A stretch of DNA of 64,000 nucleotides from Paenibacillus silvisoli (lineage in GTDB: Bacteria > Bacillota > Bacilli > Paenibacillales > Paenibacillaceae): NCBI RefSeq assembly GCF_030866765.1, contig NZ_CP133017.1, positions 6,476,001-6,540,000 on the forward strand, in the 5' to 3' direction. Every line of letters starts with the position of its first letter. Within the stretch, counting starts at the first letter, position 1. A program made the position numbers and the translations under genes. Shown in pieces: positions 7,874-15,924 of the stretch. The notes beneath the pieces were generated by a model. It was not told the DNA's origin. It saw only the letters and a program-made list of their open reading frames with translations, and made no database searches.

Positions 7874-8755
7874 ATGAGAAACAAACGACACAGCGAATGG
7901 CTTCAGCAAACCGTGTTTGTCGGGCCCGGCCTGTTGTTTTTCGTCGTGATTGTGTTTATCCCGTTCCTGCTCGGTTTCTATTACTCGTTTACGGACTGGA
8001 ACGGTCTCGATATGAACAAGGCCAGATGGACCGGCCTTCACAACCTCGAACTGATCGCGGACGACACGAACTTCTGGCATTCGTTCGGGTTCACGATCAA
8101 ATTTACCGTCGTTACCGTCATCGGCGCCAACGTGCTTGCGTTTCTGTTGGCCCTCGTGCTGACGAAGCCGCTTAAGACGCGAAACGTGCTGCGGACGATC
8201 TTCTTCCTGCCGAACGTCATCGGCGGCATTCTGCTCGGTTTCATTTGGCAGTTTATTTTCACCAAAGGGTTCGGTACGATCGGCGAACTGACGAACCTGC
8301 CGTTCTTCAATCTGCCGTGGCTCGGGACGCCGCGGACCGGCTTCTGGGGCATCGTCATCGTCTTCGTCTGGCAGACCGCCGGCTATATGATGGTCATTTA
8401 CATTGCGGCACTGGCCGGACTGCCGAAGGATTTGATGGAAGCATCGCGCATTGACGGCGCCAATTACTGGCAGCAGCTGCGCAGCGTCATCGTCCCGATG
8501 ATCATGCCGGCGATCACGATCTGCCTGTTCCTGACCACCTCGAACGCGTTCAAAATGTTCGATTTGAACCTGTCGCTGACCAAAGGCGGTCCGGGAACGT
8601 CCACGCAGTCGCTGGCTTTCAACGTCTATGCGGAAGCGCTCAACAACAACCGCTATGGCCTCGGAACGATGAAGGCAATGCTGTTCTTTATCGGCGTATC
8701 GATCATCACCATTACGCAGGTTTGGCTGACCAAGCGCAAGGAGGTTGAAGCGTAA
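7874..8755 (+). CDS. CUT1 sugar ABC transporter permease, MalF-like
   Basis: 293 residues, six membrane helices, the short form without MalF's N-terminal extension. The EAA motif appears as DLMEASRIDGANYWQQLRSVIVP, and the periplasmic stretch LTKGGPGTSTQSLAFNVYAEAL is typical of the family. The ATG at 7874 has GAGAGG upstream; an in-frame ATG at 7748 lacks a ribosome site. First of three genes (two permeases then a binding protein), again without an ATPase. The interval 7701-7873 shows no clear promoter. The substrate is unknown; position next to malR suggests an alpha-glucan or related oligosaccharide. Confidence 0.9.
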   Translation: MRNKRHSEWLQQTVFVGPGLLFFVVIVFIPFLLGFYYSFTDWNGLDMNKARWTGLHNLELIADDTNFWHSFGFTIKFTVVTVIGANVLAFLLALVLTKPLKTRNVLRTIFFLPNVIGGILLGFIWQFIFTKGFGTIGELTNLPFFNLPWLGTPRTGFWGIVIVFVWQTAGYMMVIYIAALAGLPKDLMEASRIDGANYWQQLRSVIVPMIMPAITICLFLTTSNAFKMFDLNLSLTKGGPGTSTQSLAFNVYAEALNNNRYGLGTMKAMLFFIGVSIITITQVWLTKRKEVEA

Positions 8756-9595
8756 ATGGAACGCAGAGAATCGTACACCGCTGCCATACTGGTGCTGGAG
8801 CTTGTGACAGCGCTGCTCGCGCTGCTGTTCCTGTCGCCGTTTTATTTTGTCATCGCCAACTCGTTCAAGACATTGGGTGAAATCCTGCTCAATGCGGCAA
8901 GATGGCCGACCGAATATCATTGGGACAATTATTCGAAGGTGTGGGAGCAAATCGACTTCCCGCGCGTCTTTATGAACTCGATTCTCATTACGGTGTTCAG
9001 CGTCGCCGGGATCGTCCTGATCAGCACGATGTGCGCGTACCGTCTCGTACGAAGCCCGTCCACCTTCAACAAAATCTTATTTAACGCTTTAGTGGCCTCG
9101 ATGATCATTCCATTCCAATCCATCATGCTGCAGCTCGTACGTGTTACCTCGCTGATCGAACTGCGCGGGCACATATACGGGATTGTCGCATGCTATCTCG
9201 GATTTGGGCTGCCGCTCTCGATGTTTCTGTTTCACGGCTTCATCAAGAGCGTGCCGATCGAGATTGAGGAGGCCGCCGTCGTGGACGGCAGCTCGCCTTA
9301 CGGGGTGTTTTGGCGCATTGTATTTCCATTGCTTTCCCCGATTATCGTGACGGTTGTCATTCTCAACACGTTATGGATTTGGAACGACTACCTGCTGCCG
9401 GTGCTCGTCATCGGAGGCAACAGGGATTTAACGACCATTCCGCTCGGTATTACGAAATTTTTCGGCCAATACACGAAGCAATGGAATTTGGCGCTGCCAG
9501 GCCTGGCCATCGGCATCGCGCCGGTCATCGCGTTCTTCCTTTTCCTGCAAAAGTACATTGTTGAGGGCATTACGGCCGGATCGATCAAAGGGTAA
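8756..9595 (+). CDS. CUT1 sugar ABC transporter permease, MalG-like
   Basis: 279 residues with six predicted membrane segments, the EAA loop EIEEAAVVDGSSPYGVFWRIVFP, and a C-terminal GITAGSIKG tail. The ATG follows the stop of the preceding permease directly, with GGAGG about 15 bases upstream inside that gene, so the two are coupled. It forms the second half of the membrane channel. Confidence 0.91.
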   Translation: MERRESYTAAILVLELVTALLALLFLSPFYFVIANSFKTLGEILLNAARWPTEYHWDNYSKVWEQIDFPRVFMNSILITVFSVAGIVLISTMCAYRLVRSPSTFNKILFNALVASMIIPFQSIMLQLVRVTSLIELRGHIYGIVACYLGFGLPLSMFLFHGFIKSVPIEIEEAAVVDGSSPYGVFWRIVFPLLSPIIVTVVILNTLWIWNDYLLPVLVIGGNRDLTTIPLGITKFFGQYTKQWNLALPGLAIGIAPVIAFFLFLQKYIVEGITAGSIKG

Positions 9596-9637
9596 ACCAT
9601 ACGTTTCACAGTTCACCATCAAATGGAGGGTACAGAC

Positions 9638-10915
9638 ATGAAAAAAATCGCCTCATTAGCGCTGATCACCGCGCTTGTCAGCTTACTGGCAAGCGGCTGC
9701 GGCGCCAAGAACGACAACACCGCCAATAACGGAGGAAACACTGGCGGAGAAACGCCTTCAAAAGACGTGACCATAAAAGTGTTCCAGTTTAAAGTCGAGA
9801 TCGCCGACCAGCTTCAAAAAATGGCGGAGGACTACGAGAAGGAAACCGGCGTTAAAGTCGACGTGGAAACGCACGGCGGCGGCGAAGACTACGGCGCGCT
9901 GCTGAAAGCCGCGATTGCCGCGGGCTCCGAACCGGAGATTTTCAACAACGGCGGCTACAACTCGCTGACCGCTTACCAGGACCGCGCAACCGACCTGTCG
10001 GGCGAGCCTTGGGTGGCGAATCTGCTGGAGACGACGAAAGCGCCGACGACCGTTGACGGCAAGCTGTATGGCATGCCGATGAATACGGAAGGCTTCGGCC
10101 TGATTTACAACAAAGACTTGTTCACCAAGGCCGGCATTACGACCGAGCCGAAGACGCTGCCCGAGCTGACGGATGCCGTCAACAAGCTGAAAGCAGCCGG
10201 CATTACGCCGTTCGAAACGACGAACGAATGGTGGTCGCTCGGCATCCACTTGGCCGACGTCGCGATCGCCAACCAACCGGACCCCGCCAAATTCGTGGAA
10301 GACTGGAAAGCGGGCAAAGAGAAAGCGGCCGGCAACAAGGTGTTCGGCGAGTGGATCAACCTGGTCGACCTGATCTTCAAAAACGCGCAAAAAGATATGC
10401 TGACGACCGACTATGCGACGCAAGTCGCGAGCTTCGCGGCCGGCAAAGCGGCGATGATGCAGCAAGGCAACTGGACGCAAGCCGATATCGACAAAGTGAC
10501 GCCGGATATGAAGCTCGGCATGCTGCCGCTGCCGATCAACGATCAACCGGGTCATGTGTACGTCGGCGTGCCGAACAACTGGATCGTCAACAGCAAATCC
10601 GCGAATCCGGATGAAGCGAAGAAGTTCTTGAACTGGATGGTCAGCTCCGATACGGGCAAAAATTATTTGACGAAGGAATTCCACTTCATGCCGGCGCTCA
10701 CCACCATCGATGCTACCGAAGCGGACATCGGCCAAATCGCGGCTTCCGTCAAAGCGCAGTCCAAGGACGCGCTCGGCTGGTACTGGGACCGGTTCCCGGA
10801 CGGCACGACGCAAGGCTTCGGCGCTGCGATGCAGGAGTATCAAGGCGGCACGATCAGCAAGGACCAGCTCCTTGCGAAGTTTGACAAAACCGTTGCCGAC
10901 ATGATGAAGAAATAA
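9638..10915 (+). CDS. Sugar-binding lipoprotein of the second CUT1 transporter
   Basis: 425 residues. The signal peptide ends LLASGC with lipidated Cys21, followed by a short Asn/Gly-rich linker. The mature domain is a family-1 extracellular solute-binding protein (KTLPELTDAVNKLKAAGITPF, FAAGKAAMMQQGNWTQADI). The ATG at 9638 follows GGAGGG; the ATG 15 bases earlier overlaps that ribosome site. Last gene of the transporter operon and closed by a strong terminator. The ligand cannot be told from sequence. Confidence 0.92.
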   Translation: MKKIASLALITALVSLLASGCGAKNDNTANNGGNTGGETPSKDVTIKVFQFKVEIADQLQKMAEDYEKETGVKVDVETHGGGEDYGALLKAAIAAGSEPEIFNNGGYNSLTAYQDRATDLSGEPWVANLLETTKAPTTVDGKLYGMPMNTEGFGLIYNKDLFTKAGITTEPKTLPELTDAVNKLKAAGITPFETTNEWWSLGIHLADVAIANQPDPAKFVEDWKAGKEKAAGNKVFGEWINLVDLIFKNAQKDMLTTDYATQVASFAAGKAAMMQQGNWTQADIDKVTPDMKLGMLPLPINDQPGHVYVGVPNNWIVNSKSANPDEAKKFLNWMVSSDTGKNYLTKEFHFMPALTTIDATEADIGQIAASVKAQSKDALGWYWDRFPDGTTQGFGAAMQEYQGGTISKDQLLAKFDKTVADMMKK

Positions 10916-10930
10916 AGGTTGGCATGACAA

Positions 10931-10978
10931 AATCCCCGGGAGTCACTTCACATGGAGTGGCGCCCGGGGATTCTTTTT
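10931..10978. terminator. Intrinsic terminator between convergent genes
   Basis: Stem AATCCCCGGG (10931-10940) / CCCGGGGATT (10963-10972) with an AGTCACT / AGTGGC inner stem, followed by CTTTTT. It serves the transporter operon and may work for the facing gene. Confidence 0.88.
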
Positions 10979-10986
10979 GGAGCTGC

Positions 10987-12294
10987 CTAGTAGGACGCTT
11001 CGACTTTGCGGATCTCGTCGTTCAGCGCGCTTAGGTCCGGAATTGACGACGTCTTGGCATCCGACAGCTTGTATTTTTGCTTCAGCATCAGAATGCGCTT
11101 CACGCTTTCGTCGATCCGCGCCTCCGATATGTCGCCCCGCGCCACGCTGTTCGTCAGCGCCGCCAGAATGGCGTCCACATTCTCGTACTCATGCGCCACC
11201 AGCAAAATATCGCTTCCCGCCTTCACCGACAGCACCGCCGCTTCACCCATTCCATAATGGTCCGAGATGGCGCCCATCGTGAGATCGTCCGTCATCACGA
11301 CGCCCTTGAAGCCGAGCTCGCCGCGCAGCTCGTCCGTAATGATCGCGCGCGACAGCGATGCGGGCACGTCTTTGTCGATCTTCGGGAACAAAATATGCGC
11401 GATCATGACCGCATCCGCCCCCTCCTTGATGGCCGCTCTGAACGGAACCCATTCGAAGGCTTGCAGCTGCTTGAGGCTTTTGTTCACGACCGGCAGCTCC
11501 AGATGCGAATCGACCGACGTATCGCCATGCCCCGGAAAATGCTTCACGACCGGGATAACCCCTGCCGCCTGCAAGCCATCCATTACCGCGGTCCCCATCT
11601 GCGTCACGACCTCGGCCGTCGCGCCGAACGAGCGGTCGCCGATTACCGGGTTATCCGGATTGCTGTTGATGTCCAGCACAGGGGCGAAGTCCACGTTGAA
11701 CCCCATCGTCTTGCTCGCCTGTCCCAGCAATCCGCCGATTTGCGATGCATAGGCGCGGTCTCCCGAATCGCCGACTACCCTGCCGCTCGGAAACTTCACA
11801 AGGCCCGGAAGCCGGCTCACCCGCCCTCCTTCCTCGTCGACGGTGACAAGCAGCGGCGACGCATTGCCTTTGTTCCATGCCTTCAGCTGATTGACGTAAG
11901 CGGCCACGGTCGCCGGCGTCTTCACGTTATTGCCGTAGAAAATAACGCCGCCCACATGCTGCCGTTCGATCATCCGCCGCGCCGACGCGCTAGCCTTCGT
12001 GCCGTCCACGCCGGCGATGATCATGGCGCCCAGCTTCTCGTTCAGCGTCATGCTTGCCAGCGTCTTTGCGGCCTGCTCTTCCGGCGTAGGCGGGGCAGGC
12101 TCGGCTGGTTCAGCCGGCTGTTCGTCTGGCTGCTCCGCGGGCTGTTCGGCTGGCTGCTCCGCGGGCTGTTCGGCGGGCTGCTCCGCCGGCTGCGTCGGTT
12201 CCGACGGTTCGGCCAAGTTATGCTTTGCGCATGAGCTTGTTAACCCAACCATCAAAGCCGATGCCAGCATGATCATCAAGAGTTTCTTCCTCAT
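10987..12294 (-). CDS. nagZ: GH3 beta-N-acetylhexosaminidase lipoprotein, NagZ-like
   Basis: 435 residues. A lipobox LTSSC gives Cys22. A low-complexity linker of five or six tandem AEQP tetrapeptides (about residues 38-70) joins it to the GH3 domain. That domain has the NagZ signature KHFPGHGDTSVDSH, which carries the Asp-His catalytic dyad on a mobile loop, and VMTDDLTMGAI with the nucleophile Asp. It should remove GlcNAc from muropeptides or chitin fragments at the outer face of the membrane, in wall recycling. The GTGAGC ribosome region supports the ATG at 12294. The codons of the AEQP repeat form a ~24-bp DNA tandem repeat likely to vary in copy number. Confidence 0.9.
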   Translation of the reverse strand: MRKKLLMIMLASALMVGLTSSCAKHNLAEPSEPTQPAEQPAEQPAEQPAEQPAEQPDEQPAEPAEPAPPTPEEQAAKTLASMTLNEKLGAMIIAGVDGTKASASARRMIERQHVGGVIFYGNNVKTPATVAAYVNQLKAWNKGNASPLLVTVDEEGGRVSRLPGLVKFPSGRVVGDSGDRAYASQIGGLLGQASKTMGFNVDFAPVLDINSNPDNPVIGDRSFGATAEVVTQMGTAVMDGLQAAGVIPVVKHFPGHGDTSVDSHLELPVVNKSLKQLQAFEWVPFRAAIKEGADAVMIAHILFPKIDKDVPASLSRAIITDELRGELGFKGVVMTDDLTMGAISDHYGMGEAAVLSVKAGSDILLVAHEYENVDAILAALTNSVARGDISEARIDESVKRILMLKQKYKLSDAKTSSIPDLSALNDEIRKVEASY

Positions 12295-12360
12295 AAATCG
12301 CTCACCTCTCTATATCCATCACCTCTTGTCAGTATCTCCAAATCATTCCGCGCGAAATCG

Positions 12361-12390
12361 AAAAAGTCCTTGATTGCTCAAGGACTCCCG
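12361..12390 (-). terminator. Intrinsic terminator of the alpha/beta hydrolase gene
   Basis: Stem AGTCCTTGA (12365-12373) / TCAAGGACT (12378-12386) with a 4-nt loop, followed on the minus strand by TTTTTCG. Confidence 0.85.
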
Positions 12391-12407
12391 CGTACTTTAT
12401 TTTTCTA

Positions 12408-13235
12408 TTAGATCGTCCACAAGCTCCAATCGCCTCGCCGCTTGCCGATCGCGTCGACCCAGCGCAGCGTCACGTCGAACAACTCGTCGCGCGACGCCTT
12501 CGAGGAGAACGTGTGGTCACCCTGCAAAATGACCTCTTTGTCGCAATTGCCTTCTTTGCGCAGCCAGAACATTTTTTGATATAGGAAGCAGTAGTCGACG
12601 GGAATGACCGTATCCGCCGTGCCGTGCACGATCAGCACGTCGCCGCCGTAGCCGCGAAGCTCCGTTAGCGGCTGAAACTGCGCGAGCGAGTCCGTGAACC
12701 GCTTCGTAAACTGATAATGCATATGATCGGTCGTGCCGACCGTGTCAATCTCTTGAATCGCCTTGGTGCCGATAATGTTGCGAATATCCATGAACGGGTG
12801 AGCGACCGGTGCCCACATGACGAGCGACTTCACGCGCGAATCGCGGGCGGCCGTCAGCACCGCGACCGCGCCGCCGAGGCTGTGGCCGACCAGAATGAGC
12901 CGCTCCGCATCGACCATATCCAGGCTGAGCGCGTAGTCGATCACCGTCCGCGTCTGCTCGATCAGTTCATCCAGCCCGCCGCTGCCGTAGTCGCCGGTGC
13001 TTTCGCCGCAGCCGCCGTAATCGAAGCGCAGCACGAGGTAGCCGCTGCGCGTCAGCCGCTCCGCAGCCTCGACGAACAGCCGGTCCGTTCCCATCCGGTT
13101 GCCGATAAAGCCGTGGCAAATGATGATGAGCGGATATTTAGCCGCCGCTTGCTTCGCTTCGTTATCAATGCGGGGATATTGCAGCACGCCGGACAATTCC
13201 AGGCCGCCGCTGCGGATCGTTATCGGATGATTCAT
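12408..13235 (-). CDS. Alpha/beta hydrolase, serine-esterase type
   Basis: 275 residues with the alpha/beta-hydrolase fold: oxyanion region IIICHGFIGN, nucleophile elbow GHSLGG, acid in HGTADTVIP, and His in QGDHTFSS. The layout resembles cinnamoyl-ester hydrolases and YqkD/FrsA-like esterases; the substrate is not evident. It is cytoplasmic because no signal peptide is visible. The ATG at 13235 follows GGTGG. Longer in-frame starts run into an intergenic repeat array. A short inverted repeat lies 22-48 bases upstream. Confidence 0.85.
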   Translation of the reverse strand: MNHPITIRSGGLELSGVLQYPRIDNEAKQAAAKYPLIIICHGFIGNRMGTDRLFVEAAERLTRSGYLVLRFDYGGCGESTGDYGSGGLDELIEQTRTVIDYALSLDMVDAERLILVGHSLGGAVAVLTAARDSRVKSLVMWAPVAHPFMDIRNIIGTKAIQEIDTVGTTDHMHYQFTKRFTDSLAQFQPLTELRGYGGDVLIVHGTADTVIPVDYCFLYQKMFWLRKEGNCDKEVILQGDHTFSSKASRDELFDVTLRWVDAIGKRRGDWSLWTI

Positions 13236-13256
13236 AATCGGCACCACCTTATTCCT

Positions 13257-13283
13257 ATAATTCCTACCAACTTTGTTGGAATT
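13257..13283. promoter_or_regulatory. Inverted repeat upstream of the hydrolase gene
   Basis: CCAAC-TTT-GTTGG (13267-13279) within an outer AATT repeat. Operator-like in size and position, but no matching regulator is recognised. Confidence 0.35.
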
Positions 13284-13342
13284 AGAATAGCATGGGTTTG
13301 ACGGTCCCGTCAATGGCTGGTTGAGCCTAAAAAAAAGCTCAA

Positions 13343-13460
13343 TGTTGTATTTAGTACATTCAACTGCCAATCTGCGCGTATTGGGGTCAATCCTGCACTT
13401 TTCACAACACTTCCGCACCCTGCCACGCATTTCGTTTCATATGCTGCACTTTATACAACA
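13343..13460. repeat. 51-nt-spaced dyad array E (three units)
   Basis: Three 16-nt cores lie at 13343-13358 (TGTTGTATTTAGTACA), 13394-13409 (TGCACTTTTCACAACA) and 13445-13460 (TGCACTTTATACAACA). The second and third are reverse-orientation versions of the first, and starts are exactly 51 nt apart. The cores are quasi-palindromic. The same core type occurs at 47203 and, more distantly, at 54922. No coding capacity is credible here. Confidence 0.7.
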
Positions 13461-13489
13461 TTCACTATTAGGAGGAATCTGAAAACACG

Positions 13490-13516
13490 AAAAAGAGAGG
13501 GGACTGGCCCTCCCTT
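13490..13516 (-). terminator. Probable terminator downstream of the AlkD-like gene
   Basis: Minus strand GGGAGGGCCAGTCCCCTCTC folds into a short GC-rich stem followed by TTTTTCG, 40 bases past the stop codon. Confidence 0.6.
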
Positions 13517-13554
13517 AAACGGCCAACTATATCGATGCGGCGCATCCGCGCGCG

Positions 13555-14268
13555 TTACTCCGCTGGCTCATCTCCGGCCCCGACATGCTTCAACGCCTCG
13601 CGAACGCTCAGCGGCGACAGCTCCGTCTCCGCGACGAACCGCTGCACGGCTGCCGCGTCCGTCTTCGCGTACTCCCGCAGCGCCCAGCCGATCGCTTTGC
13701 GGATGAAAAACTCCGTCTCATGCGCGGTCCGGCGGATGAGCGAGAAGAGCAGCTCCGCATCCGTCCGCCCTTTGTAGCCAAGCTGGTACAAAATCGCGGT
13801 GCGGCGCAGCCACATGTCTTCAGACGCGATCCACTTCTCCGTATACACCGATACCAGCTCCGGGTAACGGGTAAATACGTTTCCGACCTGATGGCTCGCG
13901 AGCAAGTCGACCGTATCCCACCACGAATGCGTCGTAATGAGCTCTTCGAGCAGTCCGACTTGCCCGGCATCGGCATCTTTCTTCCGTTTCTCCAGCAGCA
14001 TCATCGCCGCATAATGAAACTCCCGCTCCGGCTTCGACCACAGCTCGCGGACGACAGCCTCGAGCTCCTCCCCGGCTGGCACGCCATGCTCCTTCATAAA
14101 CTGCTTGACCAGCGCGTTCCGCTCCGGCGTCCGAATGCCGAGGAACGGAAACAGATGGCGCATGTACGCTTCCATGGACTCCGCCAGTTCCCGATTGGCA
14201 TGCGCTCGAAGCACTGACTCCAGCTCGCTAGTATAGGTATGTTGCCGCATCTCTACCGACATGATCAC
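13555..14268 (-). CDS. DNA alkylation repair protein, AlkD-like HEAT-repeat glycosylase
   Basis: 237 residues made of helical HEAT-like repeats. It contains the AlkD-type stretch HSWWDTVDLLASHQVG, with the Trp and Asp that line the DNA-lesion cleft, and RKAIGWALREYAK near residue 195. Proteins of this family excise N3- and N7-alkylpurines without base flipping. A GTG at 14268 has AGGAGG six bases upstream, better placed than the ATG two codons later. It stands alone, downstream of a 290-base gap. Confidence 0.88.
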   Translation of the reverse strand: MIMSVEMRQHTYTSELESVLRAHANRELAESMEAYMRHLFPFLGIRTPERNALVKQFMKEHGVPAGEELEAVVRELWSKPEREFHYAAMMLLEKRKKDADAGQVGLLEELITTHSWWDTVDLLASHQVGNVFTRYPELVSVYTEKWIASEDMWLRRTAILYQLGYKGRTDAELLFSLIRRTAHETEFFIRKAIGWALREYAKTDAAAVQRFVAETELSPLSVREALKHVGAGDEPAE

Positions 14269-14460
14269 TCACAGCCTCCTTATGTATGTCCCGATTATAG
14301 CAAAGAAAGCAAATGGTTTCGTAACTCGCCGGCACACCTCAGCATAACTATCACCCGGGAAATATCGCGAACGACAAAAAAGCGGCATAAGTGTCGTCAA
14401 CCAACACTCATCCGCCTAAAATTGACCCTATGCGCATCTATTCCGCCGCAAATAGCAGCA

Positions 14461-14477
14461 TGTCACATTTAGTTACA
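14461..14477. promoter_or_regulatory. GlnR/TnrA-type box in the hemD-alkD gap, possibly fortuitous
   Basis: TGTCACATTTAGTTACA fits TGTNA-N7-TNACA exactly. It lies downstream of the hemD-like gene and 190 bases ahead of the alkD-like gene, not at an obvious promoter. About one match is expected by chance in 64 kb. The rest of 14269-14558 shows nothing recognisable. Confidence 0.35.
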
Positions 14478-14558
14478 CCAAGTTGTCGGTCACTGTCGAA
14501 CCAGCGAGCATCTCGCCGATGCCTTTTGTCCAGTCGCGCGAGTCAAAGTATACTTAAT

Positions 14559-15485
14559 TCAGGCACTCGCGCTCGCGTTCAAATCCACGCCTAAACTCAG
14601 ACTCAAACCGCCACCCGGCCGGCCGCCCGCACAGTCGCCCACGGCACCGTCCAGTTCTGCTTCGCCTTCCACCGACGCACGGCCTCCGCCGAAATATTTG
14701 CTCATCGCGACGACCATGCTGCCCATCCGTTCTTCCTCCGGAAACAGCACCCTTTCGACCCCCTCCTCCTGCATCGCTTCCGCGGTCACCTTGCCTACGG
14801 CAACGGCCAGCACCCGGCTTGCAAAGGCGGCGCGCACCGCCTCCAACCGCCCGAGCTTCGCCGCGCTGCCCATGACATAGCGCACCTGCACCGTGCTCGT
14901 CAGCGCAACGGCTTCCACCTGACCGCTCACGATTTCCTCGATCAGCGTCGCCACGACATCGCCTTCCGGCGCGACATGCCGGTACGGCAGCAGCTCCTCG
15001 CAAAGCGCGCCGCGGGCGGCCAGCTCCCCGATCAGCCGCGGCGCGGGATCGCCATACAGCTGCAGAGCAACGCTCCGCCCGCACAGATCGTATGCGCCCA
15101 TCGCGCGCAGCAGCCCGGCCGTCGTGCCGTCGTCGTCGCGCACCTCGGGCGCAATGCCCAGCTTGCGCAGCACGTTGACGGTTTTGTAGCCGCGGGAGGC
15201 GATTCTCATCGCGCCAAGCGCCTGAACGAACGGCTCCGCCAGCCCGAGCCGTTCGGCCGTTTGCAGCAGCGCCTCCGTGCCGACGCCGGTCGTCAGCACC
15301 AGCCAGTCAGGCGGGCGCACGATAAGCCTGCTAAGCTGCTCGCCCACCTGCGAGTCGTCGAGAAACACCGTCCCCTGAGCAGGCCGCAGAACGGCCGAGC
15401 CCCCGAACTTCGCGATCATTTTGCTAAGCTCATCCGCTTTACGCGGCCCTGTAACCGCGATTCTTACGCCTTCTAATCGCGCCAT
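14559..15485 (-). CDS. Uroporphyrinogen-III synthase family protein (HemD-like)
   Basis: 308 residues with the two-lobed HemD fold. Visible landmarks are RIAVTGPRKADELSKMI at the N-terminus, the TTGVGTEAL turn, and ALTSTVQVRYVMGSAA in the second lobe. HemD cyclises hydroxymethylbilane to uroporphyrinogen III, the branch point to siroheme. Its place directly after nirB and nirD points to siroheme supply for nitrite reductase. About 50 C-terminal residues, Gly/Ser-rich and ending NASASA, extend past the usual domain and look poorly conserved. A second hemD within a heme operon is likely elsewhere in the genome. Confidence 0.87.
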   Translation of the reverse strand: MARLEGVRIAVTGPRKADELSKMIAKFGGSAVLRPAQGTVFLDDSQVGEQLSRLIVRPPDWLVLTTGVGTEALLQTAERLGLAEPFVQALGAMRIASRGYKTVNVLRKLGIAPEVRDDDGTTAGLLRAMGAYDLCGRSVALQLYGDPAPRLIGELAARGALCEELLPYRHVAPEGDVVATLIEEIVSGQVEAVALTSTVQVRYVMGSAAKLGRLEAVRAAFASRVLAVAVGKVTAEAMQEEGVERVLFPEEERMGSMVVAMSKYFGGGRASVEGEAELDGAVGDCAGGRPGGGLSLSLGVDLNASASA

Positions 15486-15534
15486 CGCTATCGCCCCCTT
15501 CGCCTCTCCACAACCGCCGACAGCCTAGACTAGC

Positions 15535-15882
15535 CTAGGAAACCTTACGCACACCAGCACCCTCCGGCACCTGCAGCACGACATTCCCCGACCCGTCCAC
15601 GCGGGCGGCAAACGTCTCGACACAGCCCTCGTCGGGCGCCTGAACGAGCCCGTCATGCAAATCGATCTTCCAATCGTGCAGCGGACAATACACATGATGG
15701 TCGCACACGATACCCTCGGACAGCTTGCCGTTCTTGTGCGGACACCGATTCTCGACCGCCCGGACCGAACCGTCCGACAGCTTGAAGAGCGCAAGCTCCA
15801 CGTCGCCAAGCCGCACGACGCGCCCCGCCCGCTCAGGAAACTCCGAAATATGGCCGATGATCATTTCGTTCATGCTCCTCAT
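15535..15882 (-). CDS. nirD: Nitrite reductase small subunit NirD
   Basis: 115 residues with a Rieske-type [2Fe-2S] motif pair: CPHKNGKLSEG around residue 48 and CPLHDWKIDLHDG around residue 66. NirD joins the NirB flavoprotein in cytoplasmic NADH-dependent reduction of nitrite to ammonium. The gene lies 42 bases after nirB and 50 bases before the hemD-like gene. An ATG at 15882 follows GGAGGAGAGG; ATGs at 15873 and 15864 are alternatives. Confidence 0.93.
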   Translation of the reverse strand: MRSMNEMIIGHISEFPERAGRVVRLGDVELALFKLSDGSVRAVENRCPHKNGKLSEGIVCDHHVYCPLHDWKIDLHDGLVQAPDEGCVETFAARVDGSGNVVLQVPEGAGVRKVS

Positions 15883-15924
15883 CCTCTCCTCCGCGGGCCG
15901 CCGAAGCGGCCGCGCACTCTCTAT

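Noticed and set aside
14461..14477. GlnR box as proof that hemD or alkD is nitrogen-controlled
   Set aside because: Not positioned at a promoter and about one chance match is expected in a window of this length; kept only as a low-confidence feature.
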